DNA of 64,000 nucleotides. It comes from Druceiella hillmani. Lineage: Eukaryota; Arthropoda; Insecta; Lepidoptera; Hepialidae. Positions 35,831 through 46,816 of this stretch are shown here, one piece after another. The translations under genes were made by a program, and so were the position numbers. The notes under the pieces were generated by a model, which saw only the letters and a list, made by a program, of their open reading frames with translations, made no database searches and was not told where the DNA came from. The DNA lies in the NCBI GenBank assembly GCA_039881145.1, contig JAYKKI010000077.1:3604501-3668500 (forward strand), written 5' to 3'. Positions within the stretch are counted from its first letter, which is position 1; each line of letters starts with the position of its first letter.

Positions 35831-35906
35831 CTGTCATTTCCTTCAAAACATCTCAAGCCGATGTTTCTAAAAAAATATTTATTTTTAACGATACTTCCTC
35901 ATTCAC

Positions 35907-35943
35907 TTATCACACTCGACATCTATTCTGTCGATTGTGATAA
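35907..35943. repeat. Short hairpin, 15-bp stem
   Basis: TTATCACACTCGACA pairs with TGTCGATTGTGATAA (one mismatch) across a 7-base loop. An outer TCACTTA/TAAGTGA pair could extend the structure. Confidence 0.8.
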
Positions 35944-37207
35944 ATGTATGCTGTAAGTGACTGTTAAGTTTTCTGTTAAATAAACTTTATCTAACAGCAA
36001 GCTATCATTGTATTTTGTAACAATCCACAGTGTGTCATGTCAAAACCCGTTCACGAAATGTTTAAGCGTTGTTTCTTTTACTTTGTTTTTGACATTTCTA
36101 CAGTTGTTCGCCATAAGAATTATGTTAAAAACTTTTAATCTATCTCTTTGAATATTTTTTTCGCGGCTTCTATAAATACTTAGATGTTTGTATGTAAAAA
36201 AGTTCAGTTTGATTTCATTAAATGTCACTAAAAAAAACGTACAGTTACTTTTTTTTAAAAAGCATTGACTACTTCCTGATTGGAAAGAATTCTCCTTTAT
36301 AATTCTTCAAATGGCACCACATACCACTATTGTGCCATTAAATTCGATTCACAAAACAAATCAATTTTGCTATATTAATAAATTTTAAACTAAGCGAGTA
36401 CGTGATTGACTGACATTTTTTCCATTAAAAACGGAAAATTCGTTAATAACAGTCTATCCATCCATTCGCAGCGTCACAGGGTATTTATAGAAATGGTTGA
36501 ACTAAAAATACAACTACCATTTTTCTATACAAGGGTGACACGATTTTTTTTAACCTTTTTAATATTATTTAGTACATTAATTGAATAGGATATTTAAAAA
36601 AATTTTTGAAATGTTACTATAAAATTTTGACCTTGTGAGTTTTTAATACTAATAGAAAATATTCAACAAAATTCTGGCTATTATCTCACAAATGAACGCC
36701 ATTTTGATTATCTGTGTCAATTTTTCAAAGCATTAATATATTTCTTTTAAGTTATAATAACCTAAATAGGCTACTCGTATCTGTTGAAATGAATATACAT
36801 ACAATGTAAACGTATGTTGAAATGTATATACGTACAATTCTTTTCAAAGATATTTAATACAAATTATTGACTTTCAATGAATATAAATTATGAAAATAAG
36901 ATTTATTCGATTATTATTTAATTGAAACTGTGTAGTCTGTATTTTATTTTTTATCTATAATCATAAGTTTCATTGGTGAACATAGACAAAGAAGTGGAAG
37001 TGTATAATGTGCTCTGACGTGCATAGATTTTTAATTAATTGGTACAAAGAGTATACGGATTATTCCAACATTTTTTCTATAGGAAGACTATAATTTTTTT
37101 TTTTATTTGGGCCTTTATTATGGAGAAACAATTTATTATTCAATAATAAAACATGTTTTATTTCAGACTTTTCTAAATAGATTTAAAAGATTTGTTTATG
37201 ATAAACA
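35944..37207. other. A+T-rich non-coding stretch
   Basis: Nothing recognisable. Confidence 0.4.
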
Positions 37208-37385
37208 GGACCTCCACTCGAAACGATATCATCTTTGGGGCATCTCGATGTGATTACGGATAATCATCTCACATTTCAGTCACATCGTTCAAGCCTGTCA
37301 AGAAACCTACAAAGTATTATTTCTCCTACGGCATTCCGACGATTTTAACACGCTTTTATTAACTTCACTTGTATGTGTGTAACAA
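37208..37385 (+). pseudogene. Non-LTR retrotransposon (LINE) reverse-transcriptase fragment
   Basis: The plus strand reads GHLDVITDNHLTFQSH and, in an adjacent frame, HIVQACQETYKVLFLLRHSD. Together these match the LGVT.D..L.F..HI...C...Y..L..LRH segment downstream of the polymerase core in R1/jockey/RTE-like LINEs. Only this short, frameshifted piece is present. Confidence 0.5.
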
Positions 37386-37627
37386 TGCAACGGAATATTC
37401 CAATTAAAATTTCACCCACTTCCAGGGGTTGGAATTATTTAAAATTGCACACGTATCAAAAATCGTTGACAATATAGTAATTAAAAAGAAAATGAAGTTA
37501 TAGTAAAAATACCCAAAGAAATCTTCTTTAATCATAAAATAAAAAATTTAAATATTAAGATTTTTTACGACTAAAAAAAATAAAATTATAGTTTTAAAAA
37601 ACTAAATAACACGCTTTTGTTACAATA
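37386..37627. other. A+T-rich non-coding stretch
   Basis: Nothing recognisable. Confidence 0.4.
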
Positions 37628-37753
37628 TAATGTAAAAAAAGCGTGGGGTGCATGATATAAGTTGCCCTAAATTGTTCATCGCTGGCTATTTGCAAAGGTA
37701 AAGTTCGTTGTTTAAAATTTAAGTCGAGAGCACCCCGCGCTTTTTTTACATTA
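37628..37753. repeat. 126-bp element with 24-bp terminal inverted repeats
   Basis: TAATGTAAAAAAAGCGTGGG (continuing GTGC) at the left is mirrored by GCACCCCGCGCTTTTTTTAC (continuing ATTA) at 37730-37753, with one mismatch. The inner 78 bases are unique. It is MITE-like in size, but no clear target duplication is visible. Confidence 0.8.
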
Positions 37754-38707
37754 AAGTTAATTTTTTGGTCATGAGAGACATCTTTTAGCTCTTGATCAAA
37801 ATGTTTAAATTTAAAAAAATATTTTTTACTTTCATATTGCCACAAAAGCGTATTTTTAAACTTCCTTTAAACTATAATTTTATTAGGATATCAAATGTAT
37901 CATTATTTAAGTCTTTAGTCCGACGTATTGCTGAAACGAATGCAATCATCTAGTGTCCGTATAAAGCTACTTACATCATCGTGTTGGAGAAAGTATAGAA
38001 CAACTTTAATAAATTTTTATATAACATAGTTTATGGGCCTTAGTTGTTACCCTCACATTTTATAATGGAAATAGTCGGACTTAATTCTCTCTAACTTTGA
38101 CAAGTATTGCTTTTTCTCATCCATTCTTTTAAATTATTCAGTCATGGATAACCCCTCGATCTTGAGTTTAGTAGCGGTTTATGCCATAGGATGCTATATT
38201 AGAGAACAATATCATAGCTTATTTCACTTACCTAGAGCGCGCACGAATATCCCACAGCGTTGATTTGTCTTTACTGCGCTCGCGATATTGCAAGATGCTA
38301 TCAATCCAGATATTTTTTTATATTATCGCTTCAGAAATTGGGTTATGGCGTTGCTTGGCAGTCCACGACAGTTAATAGATACTATTTATTCGGATTGTTG
38401 TGTGTTTGTCTTATTCGTAATTGTGACTATTTTTCGTGTTTTTCATTATTATTTTTAACCATTTTGTTATTATGTTCTTCCACATACCCTGCGCTTTCGG
38501 TAAATCCATGGGCATTGGGTAATCAAGAAATAAATAAATAATCTGCATCGCCTAAACGTAAATATAAATTGTATTATTAGTCCGTTATTTTAAAATAAAT
38601 ACTCTTAGTAACGCTCGTTAACTTTTTTAAACGAAACTATGTCTATAGATCTTTTGTTCGGGTTAATTTCAGAAATCAACAGTTACAAAATACATTTTTT
38701 TTTTATA
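37754..38707. other. Non-coding stretch, possibly containing an old LTR
   Basis: About 38190-38550 is moderately GC-rich and ends with an AATAAATAAATAA signal after CCATGGGCATTGGGTAATCA, as a solo LTR might. No paired LTR or target duplication was found, so this is not called. Confidence 0.25.
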
Positions 38708-38869
38708 TTAATATATGAAAGGATTCCGGAAAATCATCTGAATACCTTGCCTCGCTTTTTCAAGGTTCCTGCACTCCTGCATCACAAAGCATAATGCGCC
38801 CTCAGGTAAACGGGCTCCTTCAGTCGCAAGTATTCCTCGATAATAATATGTGACGTGCAAATAATGCAT
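38708..38869 (-). CDS. Coding-like frame, unrecognised
   Basis: The minus strand opens with ATG at 38867-38869 and runs 53 codons to TAA at 38708-38710. The segment from Arg-Gly to Phe (GILATEGARLPEGALCFVMQ, then ECRNLEKARQGIQMIF) has a protein-like, non-repetitive composition with GC above background. An AG|GTATTC inside could act as a splice donor after KARQ. Just upstream on the same strand lies a second open frame in a different phase. The family is not recognised; it could be an exon or a decayed transposon frame. Confidence 0.3.
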   Translation of the reverse strand: MHYLHVTYYYRGILATEGARLPEGALCFVMQECRNLEKARQGIQMIFRNPFIY

Positions 38870-38879
38870 TATATCCATG

Positions 38880-39074
38880 TCATATAACGTCTATACAACG
38901 CAACGCCACGCCTTTTTTAACAATGAACAAAGCGGCAGGAAAATCATAGGTCAATTGTGCGAAGACCTCTAAATATATATTACGATAATTATTTTCCTTC
39001 ATCACCTCTATGTCCTTCGACGTGGCTTGAGGTAGGGCGATGTTGCCGCGGGAGGAACCGCTATTACATTCCAA
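38880..39074 (-). CDS. Coding-like frame upstream of the previous one, unrecognised
   Basis: A 64-codon minus-strand frame includes ATSKDIEVMKENNYRNIYLE and VFAQLTYDFPAALF. It ends 10 bases before the ATG of the next coding-like frame, which is in another phase. Together they may be one gene fragment with a frameshift or an intron boundary between. No homology is recognised. Confidence 0.3.
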   Translation of the reverse strand: MECNSGSSRGNIALPQATSKDIEVMKENNYRNIYLEVFAQLTYDFPAALFIVKKGVALRCIDVI

Positions 39075-39290
39075 TTAACATAAAAAATTTGTAATAAGGA
39101 AAAAATATTAAAAAAACCTTTATTATGAGATCGATGTAAATAGCTTAATTAAAATAAATTGATACCAAATTACCATATTTCATGACTTTGAAGATTTAAG
39201 TATTAACGCTTTAGCTTTACAAAGAGCCTGGGTGGGTTGTGGGTGGCAGAGTGCAGTTCTAAACATTTTTTTAAGTACAACTACGAGGAT
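39075..39290. other. Non-coding spacer
   Basis: Nothing recognisable. Confidence 0.4.
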
Positions 39291-39382
39291 AGGTGCATAT
39301 AAACATTTAAACTAGGTGCATATAAACATTTAAACTAGGTGCATATAAACATTTAAACTAGGTGCATATAAACATATAAACT
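39291..39382. repeat. Minisatellite, 23-bp unit, four copies
   Basis: AGGTGCATATAAACATTTAA plus ACT is repeated at 39291, 39314, 39337 and 39360. The first three copies are identical and the fourth has one change. Confidence 0.95.
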
Positions 39383-39544
39383 CGACACTATTTCTATTAA
39401 ACTTTTTACAAATATTATAATTATTTCTCAATATGTAAATTAATTATTATTAAAGTATTATAAATATATTTTAAAGTAAGAAGCTATTTTTGCCGATGAT
39501 TAAAATCATTTGTATTGAGTTTATATGCGTATTCAGAAATAGCC

Positions 39545-39896
39545 ACTTAGCTGGTAGGGGTGGTAACACATAAATCAAATGTGACCGATTAGGGGCTTAA
39601 TATTTTTTAGACGGATCTCTGTATTGCAAAGGTTTTCATGAGATACCCCTAATATTTTTAAAAATCTATTCAAGATACCTACCCAATGGGGTATACGAAT
39701 AAAAAATCGCCTCTACATGTCAGGGAGTTAGTATATGAGCATTTTTTTAATAGCATAACTTTGTAAGCGTTATTAATACGTTTAACCATGCCAAGTTTCA
39801 TCTTTATAGCTCTAATAGCCTACAAATAAAACTGCTGTGACATACAGACGGTAACTATAGGGTACCTAGTTTAGCTAAGGAGCCCTAAAAATTAGT
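39545..39896 (+). repeat. R1-type interspersed repeat copy
   Basis: It contains GAGATACCCCTAATATTTT, CCTACCCAATGGGGTATACG, CTACATGTCAGGGAG, GCCAAGTTTCATCTTTATAG, GTGACATACAGACGG and GCTAAGGAGCCCTAAAAATT, the ordered blocks of the R1 family. Confidence 0.65.
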
Positions 39897-40800
39897 AGTC
39901 ACTTCGAGTGTCTTATCACCAAAATTCAAATAATTAATAATCCCATAAAAACTATGTTTATTTAGCGGGATAAAAATCAATATATACCTCACTGCTTATC
40001 CTTATCTCCTCGCACTCTGTGTATCAGTAAAAAATTCACATCACACAGAAAACATATCTATTACTGATTTCAACAAAAAAACTGCCCGAAGCTAAGATCA
40101 CGAAAGTTTCTGATATTATTCTGTGGGCAGCATTTTAATTAGCCCGTAATTGGGTATTTGACTAATTTTTTTTTAATTTCATTAATCATAATTTCAAGGT
40201 ACAAGCTGATGAAGAGTGAAAAATTTTAAAAAATCTTAAGAATTGACTGAGTTATAAAAGTTTAAATTTAACCTTTAGAGAAGGACGGCAATACTGTATT
40301 GTGAGGTTATTTTTAATATTGCACATTATATTCCACGAAAAGAAAAGAATCAGGGATATACCCAACTCTATCCGGATCTTCAAATTTAGAAGCCTACAAC
40401 TGGCTTATTTTTCAATCAATTTTTGAAATTTTTTCAAGACTGGTTTTTAATTAACTCATATTTTACAATATTGTTCGAAAAATATCAAAATTTAGAATAA
40501 GTCAACTACCGTATTAGCCCTGAAAGAAGGAAAGATTAATGGAAGAAAACCCACATTTGGAAGAACATCCTTCAAGTTGCTCCGCTAATCTCCACAGCAG
40601 TCCTCTTCAGCATTTTAATCATTTTACGCGTTTTTGAGGCAATTACGTGTCTCTGATGATTGATAGTTTAGCAATGTAAGGAAGACATTCACAAAACATT
40701 TACGTAAATCAACTGACTTACTTCATAAAAAGCAGGCAGTCAGTTTGACGTTTAAAGGTGTTCAATTAGAAATGTTGTTTTTCAACAAAAATTCTCTCCG
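39897..40800. other. A+T-rich non-coding stretch
   Basis: Nothing recognisable. Confidence 0.4.
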
Positions 40801-40908
40801 CACATGTATTTTATTTCTGTAATCATTCAAATGTATTTTATTTATATAATCATTCACATGTATTTTATTTCTATAATCATTCACATGTATTTTATTTCTA
40901 TAATCATT
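40801..40908. repeat. Minisatellite, 27-bp unit, four copies
   Basis: CACATGTATTTTATTTCTAT plus AATCATT is repeated exactly in register at 40801, 40828, 40855 and 40882, with one or two changes per copy. Confidence 0.95.
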
Positions 40909-41176
40909 AAAATTAATTATTTTTCCCTAGTTTTCTTTTAACACAGCTATACTATTTTACTTTATAGACAAAGATCATCCAATTTAAAACTTGAATTGTA
41001 ATTAAAAATGTTATAAGTATAAAGTAAAACATATTCCCAAATTAATTATGACATCTTGACATGGCTTTTTTAGGTATTTAACTGAGGCACATTTTTTTTA
41101 AAGAATCTAAAATTACAAAACATTACTCCAGGAAGTAGGAAAAAGAATATTAAGAACTGAGAAATTCCATATTAAT

Positions 41177-41338
41177 GTCACTGAAAGATAATTGTCACTG
41201 AAAGATAATTGTCACTGAATTGTGAAACCGTAGACGGCGTTCAGTTTCGATACGTGTTCTGCTGAAAAATAATATTAACATCTCAAAACTGAACGCCGCC
41301 TACGGCTTCACAATTCAGTGACGATTATCTTTCAGTGA
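41177..41338. repeat. Long inverted repeat (hairpin), 54-bp arms
   Basis: The left arm 41194-41247 (GTCACTGAAAGATAATTGTC onward to GGCGTTCAGTTT) is mirrored by 41285-41338 (AAAACTGAACGCC through to ATCTTTCAGTGA) with few mismatches, around a 37-base loop. The outermost 17 bases of the left arm are duplicated at 41177-41193. It is GC-richer than its surroundings and may be a foldback MITE or small-RNA source. Confidence 0.85.
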
Positions 41339-43114
41339 AATTATGATTACCTAACTTGTTTTTCTACTTTTTAATTTTTTGCGACTTAGTTGGGCTTTAG
41401 TTTCTACAGCTTCGTTTCTTTCGTTTTTCGGGTTTATGAAAAAATGGTTGAAGAGACCCCATAATTATTTTTGAAGACCTGTCGAATAACATCCTTTTTG
41501 ATAAGATGTGCGACTTTTTGGTTTTTTCATTCTGTTTTTTAGTTGCAAGTCCGCCAAAATGTTTTTTGTTTTTAAAAACCTAACCTATGACATTCTTATA
41601 TTAAATTTAAACCGATTGTAACCTTCTATACATAAACTGTTAACTTCATTACCCTTCCTTGGCTACACCGTTGTCAGGTGAAAAGGACTTTCAGTTAAAG
41701 ATTCAATTAGTGTAAGAATTGAAAAAAATGTTATTTACGCGTGGAATGTCTGAAGCAATTGATTGATTACTTCAGCCACTTCAAAGATATGTTTTTGTTT
41801 TAAATAAAGGCGCTTTTTTATCTGAACAGACAATAAACAAAATTACGGTTTCTACAATAAAGAGAATATTTAGGAAAACCATAACATTTTTAGTTTATAG
41901 TCTAAAGTAACCGCTTGGGTAACTGTGTCTGCCAAAACCATAAATGAATTTTATTTTTTCGAGTATCATTGAGTCAAAATTGTAACGATAAATTCCAACT
42001 ACTTTATTGTTTCTTTGAGCTAGCCCTAATTTGGTAGACACGATACTGGATTCTTATAAGACAGGTATAGCTACGAGTCGCACAAGTAAAAATTCTATGA
42101 AAGCTTTTTAGAAATTATTTATTCCCATTGGAAATTCAGAAAATTAACTTACCCTCAAACTTTACTACAATTCTTTACAAAGAAATTTGTGAATATCTTT
42201 TAAAGAATTATTGCTAAAACGCAACTTCAAACAAAACTTAAACTTGAAATCAATATTTAAAGGCACTCTTTGTAACAACGCAAATTTCAACATTTATTTT
42301 TGAAAATCTCCATTTACTGTTAAATAAACGTTTACTATAAAATGACAAAGAATTGATTACTGTGTTTTTATAGTTGTAAAATTATTTTCTTTTCATATAG
42401 TTTAATCTAAAAATTGTTACAGGCTTTCGGGAGGCATTAAAATATTGAATTATTACAGGCTTTCGTGATTCTTATATTACGATAATCTATTAAACAACAA
42501 CACAAACGTGCATTTTATTCGATTATTACTATATGAAAATTAATATTTTAAATCTCAAATTCTTGTTTCTGCGATTATCAATGAGTTTTATTTTTCAAAA
42601 ATAAAATGTTAAAGTAATCCTAAGTAAAATAATAACAATATTTTAAACGTTTGTTCATAAGAACAGTACGTTTTCACAAATAGTTTTTGCATAAATGTTA
42701 TTTTTTTGGCCCGATCAATTGGAAAAACATGTTTTTTTTATCATATTTTTCATTTGTATACACCATACCTGGACTATATGTATATATTAAGTATATGATA
42801 TGTGCTAACATAACTAGCTAATGACATAAATTAAATAACAACAATTTTAAAATAATAATGGAAATAACAGGTTTCAGTATACTTAGTGGCGAGAATTCTG
42901 ATATGCATTTTAATTGACAAAATAACAAACGAATTATTTCTAGGACCACATCACAGTAGCCAAAGCCACTGCCAAAAAATACGACGGAAGAAATTATAAA
43001 AACGTGATACGGATATTTTAATAGCCTTATTACATATTAGAATAATCAGTGAATAGAATAAATGGACCTAGGTTAGTTTTTTTCATTTTTGTTTATTAAT
43101 GTAACACATTTTCA
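41339..43114. other. A+T-rich non-coding stretch
   Basis: No gene. A short direct repeat (TTACAGGCTTTCG) occurs twice near 42418 and 42455. Confidence 0.4.
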
Positions 43115-43115
43115 G

Positions 43116-43208
43116 ATACCTTCAATACCGAATCCTGGTGATCCCTCGATAACTGCGGCCTTGGTCATGACAGAATTTAATTACGCAGTGTACCAAATGA
43201 TACCTTAA
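43116..43208 (+). CDS. Candidate small exon (strand uncertain)
   Basis: A strong splice-acceptor configuration (T-rich tract, TTAATGTAAC branch-like site, TTTTCAG) ends at 43115. It is followed by 30 open codons (IPSIPNPGDPSITAALVMTE, then FNYAVYQMIP) and a TAA. The same DNA read on the minus strand gives an alternative first exon: ATG followed by TKAAVIEGSPGFGIE and a G|GTATCT donor-like site. Composition is GC-richer than the flanks. No family is recognised, and only one of the two readings can be right. Confidence 0.3.
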   Translation: MPSIPNPGDPSITAALVMTEFNYAVYQMIP

Positions 43209-44092
43209 ATACAATTTATGGACATAATTAGATGCACAATTTATTGAAAATTGGGTTATATCCTGAAGAAAAAAGAGATTCAATTCGAATTGTTCACTAG
43301 ATCACATATTCAAATATTAAATATACCCCAATATTACTACACAAATAGTAAATACACAGCATATCTGTGATGCACTGTGTATACTTATAACACCTGCTTC
43401 AAATGTTATGTGGTCTCTCGTCGGCCACTTTTAGTGTTACAAGTATGAAAATGACACTCTAAATAAACAAAATGAAAAAATGAGCCCCTTAAAAGTGTTA
43501 TTCAAAATCGTCAGACAGGTGTGAAATCTTTTTTTTTATGAAAAGGCTGGTTATTTTTCATAATAGTTTGTAAATGCCATTGCAACTATTATTAACTTTG
43601 AATTAGTAAGACAAAACAAAGTGCAGATTTTGTCCCGTTGTTTATTCCATACACGTATATAATATACTGATCCATTAAATGTCAGGCCAGACAGGGCATT
43701 TGAAAAAAATCTCGCAAAACTCGAAAAGAGCCAAACACACAGTCATTTTTGTAAATATAAGTTATCAGTCTATTTTTAATTAATTTAAGCAATGGTTTCA
43801 AATTAAAAAATGAAATCGTTGTTCATTATTTTTTATAACCATTTTTAAAAAGTTAGTACGTACTTCGTTGGATTTATATTGTTTTACTACGAGTTAAATC
43901 TCTTGAACTTAACTAGCATTATATAACCTACAGTAAACCGCTGCAAGTATCACCAATATCTTCTCATAATAAATATAAAGATTTAATAAAAAAATGAAAC
44001 GTTAGCTGCCGATTTTAACGGTGACTGGGACAAAAGGGGAAGGTAAACTAAATTATCGTCAATTTCAAATGCAAAACTTGTTATTGTGAGCC
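43209..44092. other. A+T-rich non-coding stretch
   Basis: Nothing recognisable. Confidence 0.4.
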
Positions 44093-44400
44093 GTAGCTAA
44101 ACTATGAACCCTTGCAGTTCTACTATGTACGTCTGTCCGTCTGTAGGTCACAGCCGTTTTACTCGAAGACTTCGTGCTATGAAGCTGAAATTTTGGATAA
44201 TTATGTAAAGTATAACGCATACAAATTTATTTTAATAAAATCTTGTAAAAACATTCTTAAGGACCTCCACTACATGTAAATTGGGGATGAATTTTTATCG
44301 TATCAAATTCCACGATGTATCGTAGAACAGTTTTTCAAAAATATTGGGGACATGCCCTAAACACTTTTTGATACAGCAGTCCGCGTAGCGAAATATTAAG
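44093..44400 (-). repeat. R1-type interspersed repeat copy, reverse orientation
   Basis: Read on the minus strand it shows the CTACGG end, the CAGACGGACAGACGT tract, CTGTTCTACGATACATCGTG, CATGTAGTGGAGGTCC and GCATGTCCCCAATATTTTTG, the R1 order reversed. Confidence 0.6.
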
Positions 44401-44477
44401 CTTTAAAGAGGTCATTTCTGTATCCATGAAAAATAAACTACTCATTACATTTAAATATTTGCAAGTTATAAGATAAT

Positions 44478-44580
44478 ATTAATATTTGTGAATAGTTTGA
44501 TAGAAATACTATGTACGTATAAATGTTTATATACTCGTAGGTGTGAACGAACCTCTCGTTGGGCGATTTATGCTCGTGTT
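44478..44580 (+). repeat. R3-type short interspersed repeat
   Basis: ATTAATATTTGTGAATAGTT, GATAGAAATACTATG and GTGTGAACGAACCTCTCG recur at 53235-53345 and, more diverged, at 54085-54190. Reverse-orientation pieces lie at 39388-39420 and 56640-56680. Confidence 0.5.
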
Positions 44581-44845
44581 TACCAATTCACTAATCAAAA
44601 CAACAGTTCACAGCCACAAGAACTAGAAAAAAGAGTCCAATTGTAAATAAATAAATAATTATGATAAAGGCATATTTACGACCAATAAATGTAGTAGTCG
44701 AATTTTTTGTACCATATAAAAAAAAGAAACGATTTTCATATATAGTATCGTATATCATCGGTATGAAGTTTATGTGAGTAGTAAAATCAGAAGATTAGAG
44801 TCAATTTCAGCGCGTTAACGAACGTGTTATAAGATAGTTTTACAT

Positions 44846-45125
44846 ATCGAATTATTCACTGACAGTTATAAGCGTCGTTTGTTTTGGCTGAAAGTATTGC
44901 CTTTAATAAAAGAAATGGAATGAATACTAGATAACAAAATTACACGAAAACATAAAAAAGGCGATTGTTGGATATACTTGTCTCTTACAAAGATATAATT
45001 GAAAATAAACGCACCGACGGAGCAAACGAAATGAAAAAAATGCCGAGATACCAATATAATGCACAAAAGTAGGTCTTATTAATGAAAGGATAAGTACAGT
45101 CAAATGTTCATGATTACAATGAAAA
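44846..45125 (+). pseudogene. Myb/SANT-like DNA-binding protein fragment, copy 1
   Basis: The plus strand reads LLDILVSYKDIIENKRTDGA followed by NEMKKMPRYQYNAQ. This matches the Myb/SANT-like domain of zeste-like and transposon-associated insect proteins (L...Y...IENK.TD......K...W......YN). A stop and frame damage end it early. The whole segment, including non-coding flanks (AAGCGTCGTTTGTTTTGGCT, CAATACTTTCAGCC-type), is repeated in inverted orientation at 48865-49195. The domain binds DNA; this copy is not functional. Confidence 0.55.
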
Positions 45126-46435
45126 CAGAATTTATTTATTTATTGAAAGGCTCACAAAAGAAGTTACAGTCACGTCGATGTATAATAAAAAGAACAGTGT
45201 GTAAAACTGGACTATAACTCTAGTTGTTTGCACAAAATGATTATAGTATTTATTTATACATTTTCAAGGGTTACTTGTATTATTACATATATTATAAAAT
45301 GTATTAATCAATTATTAAAGTGACTATTACCTTAGAATTATATTATTTTTACATACTAAACAACACATTGATTATGTCGTAAAAGGTTTTAATTTATGAA
45401 TAATATATTTTGTATTTCCTTTTTAAATGTTAATAATTTAGACTCAAAAATGTCCAAGGACGGATGTTGGGAAACAATTTCGGTATGCAATCGGCACATT
45501 CGAATTATAGGGTTATAAAAAGAGGTTATTATAAACTTGGGGTACGAATAATCTCTGTAAAGGTATGCAGGATTTGAGTCGAGTGTTGAAGTTGAGTGGA
45601 AAGAGGAGATAGGGACAATCAACATGCAAATTTATGATTTTATATAAATATAATAGATCAGCGCTTGTTCTCCGTGCAGCTAGTGATGACAAATTTAACC
45701 TCTGGATTTCATAGGATCTGTACTCTCATCCAAGAAGAAGTCAAAATTAATTTGTTTGATGAATGTAGAATTAATTTGTTTGCACAAATGTAATTTCTTT
45801 TTTTAAATAATGTGCTGAGAAACGTGTGCATTATTTGTTTTTTTAGGCAAAAAGATGTCAACTGTGCCGACTTTAGATATTTCTTGATATAATAACCAAG
45901 CATATTTTTATATAAAACCAAGCAGAGAAGAGCGTTGGCAAGGGTAAGCAGCAGTGGATGGCCACCGGCAGAGAAGGAGATGCGCGATTAGCGACAGTGT
46001 CGTCCAAATTGACCCCATCATTTCCTTAATAGTGCCAAGGCTAATTGTGGAAGTCCCATCAAACGATTCTGCCCAGCAATTCAATCGAGATAAACAATGT
46101 GTGTAATATATTCGAGGTAAACAAATGCAAAATTAATCTTTTATTTATAGAGTTTTTTAGAAACTGGTTAATATAGGGACGGAGCACCGAAAGTTTTTAG
46201 ATTGATTCATTTGAAGTGAGTTTTATTCGAATTTATATTTAATACTGAAAAAACAGTACTACAAACGAAAGTAGATTGCAATTTAATCACCTTTAAAATT
46301 AAAAATTGTAAAATTCATTTAAGAACCTTGCAATTGGACATTTATTTTATTTTATTTCTAATGATATACAAAAATGTGTTAAAATTATGAATTTGCGATA
46401 TTCGTGAATAGACATTGAATTAATTGGAGTAAATT
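45126..46435. other. Mixed non-coding stretch
   Basis: A+T-rich, with a GC-richer patch at about 45935-46090 that lacks a recognisable domain on either strand. Confidence 0.4.
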
Positions 46436-46816
46436 ATGTCTGAGCAACAATCGACGAGTAGAATTTAAGTTTTTGTTGAAGCCGTGAAAACTTTGCCAAC
46501 ATCGTCCGAGGCAACGGAAGATGTCCCTGCTGGTGGGATGCAGGAAACTATGTTGAACGTGGACACGATACATTCGTGTCCACGTCCAATACAGGTGATA
46601 CACCAACAGCCAGCTTTCGGATATCCGGCTCATTTTCAGCTAACGTTAGTTGCTTCAGACGGAAGAATTAAAAAGAAATTGCACGAGGCATTAAATGGAG
46701 CACATACAACGAAGAGAAGACGAGCTCATGAAATCGGCAAAGAAATTTTGTTAAGACAATTTCGAAAAGCGAAGACTCGTGCTGCAGTCGCAGAGAGGGA
46801 ACAGAAACATAAATGA
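46436..46816 (+). pseudogene. Unrecognised 127-codon frame broken by one stop codon
   Basis: From ATG at 46436 the frame reads MSEQQSTSRI, then a TAA at 46466-46468, then 115 further open codons to TGA at 46814-46816 in the same frame. The body is GC-rich for this region and protein-like (VDTIHSCPRPIQVIHQQPAF), with a strongly basic C-terminal part (HTTKRRRAHEIGKEILLRQF, then RKAKTRAAVAEREQKHK) that should form a charged helix. A perfect 12-bp inverted repeat with 5-base loop (ACGTGGACACGA) sits inside at 46557-46585. A GTG at 46484 also opens the second part. No family is recognised. One nonsense change would explain the break, so this looks like a young pseudogene or a transposon frame. Confidence 0.45.

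Noticed and set aside
38190..38550. Possible solo LTR
   Set aside because: No second LTR, target duplication or primer site was found; only an AATAAA-rich end.
45935..46090. GC-rich patch upstream of the 127-codon frame as a promoter or exon
   Set aside because: No start site motif, splice site or domain could be identified.
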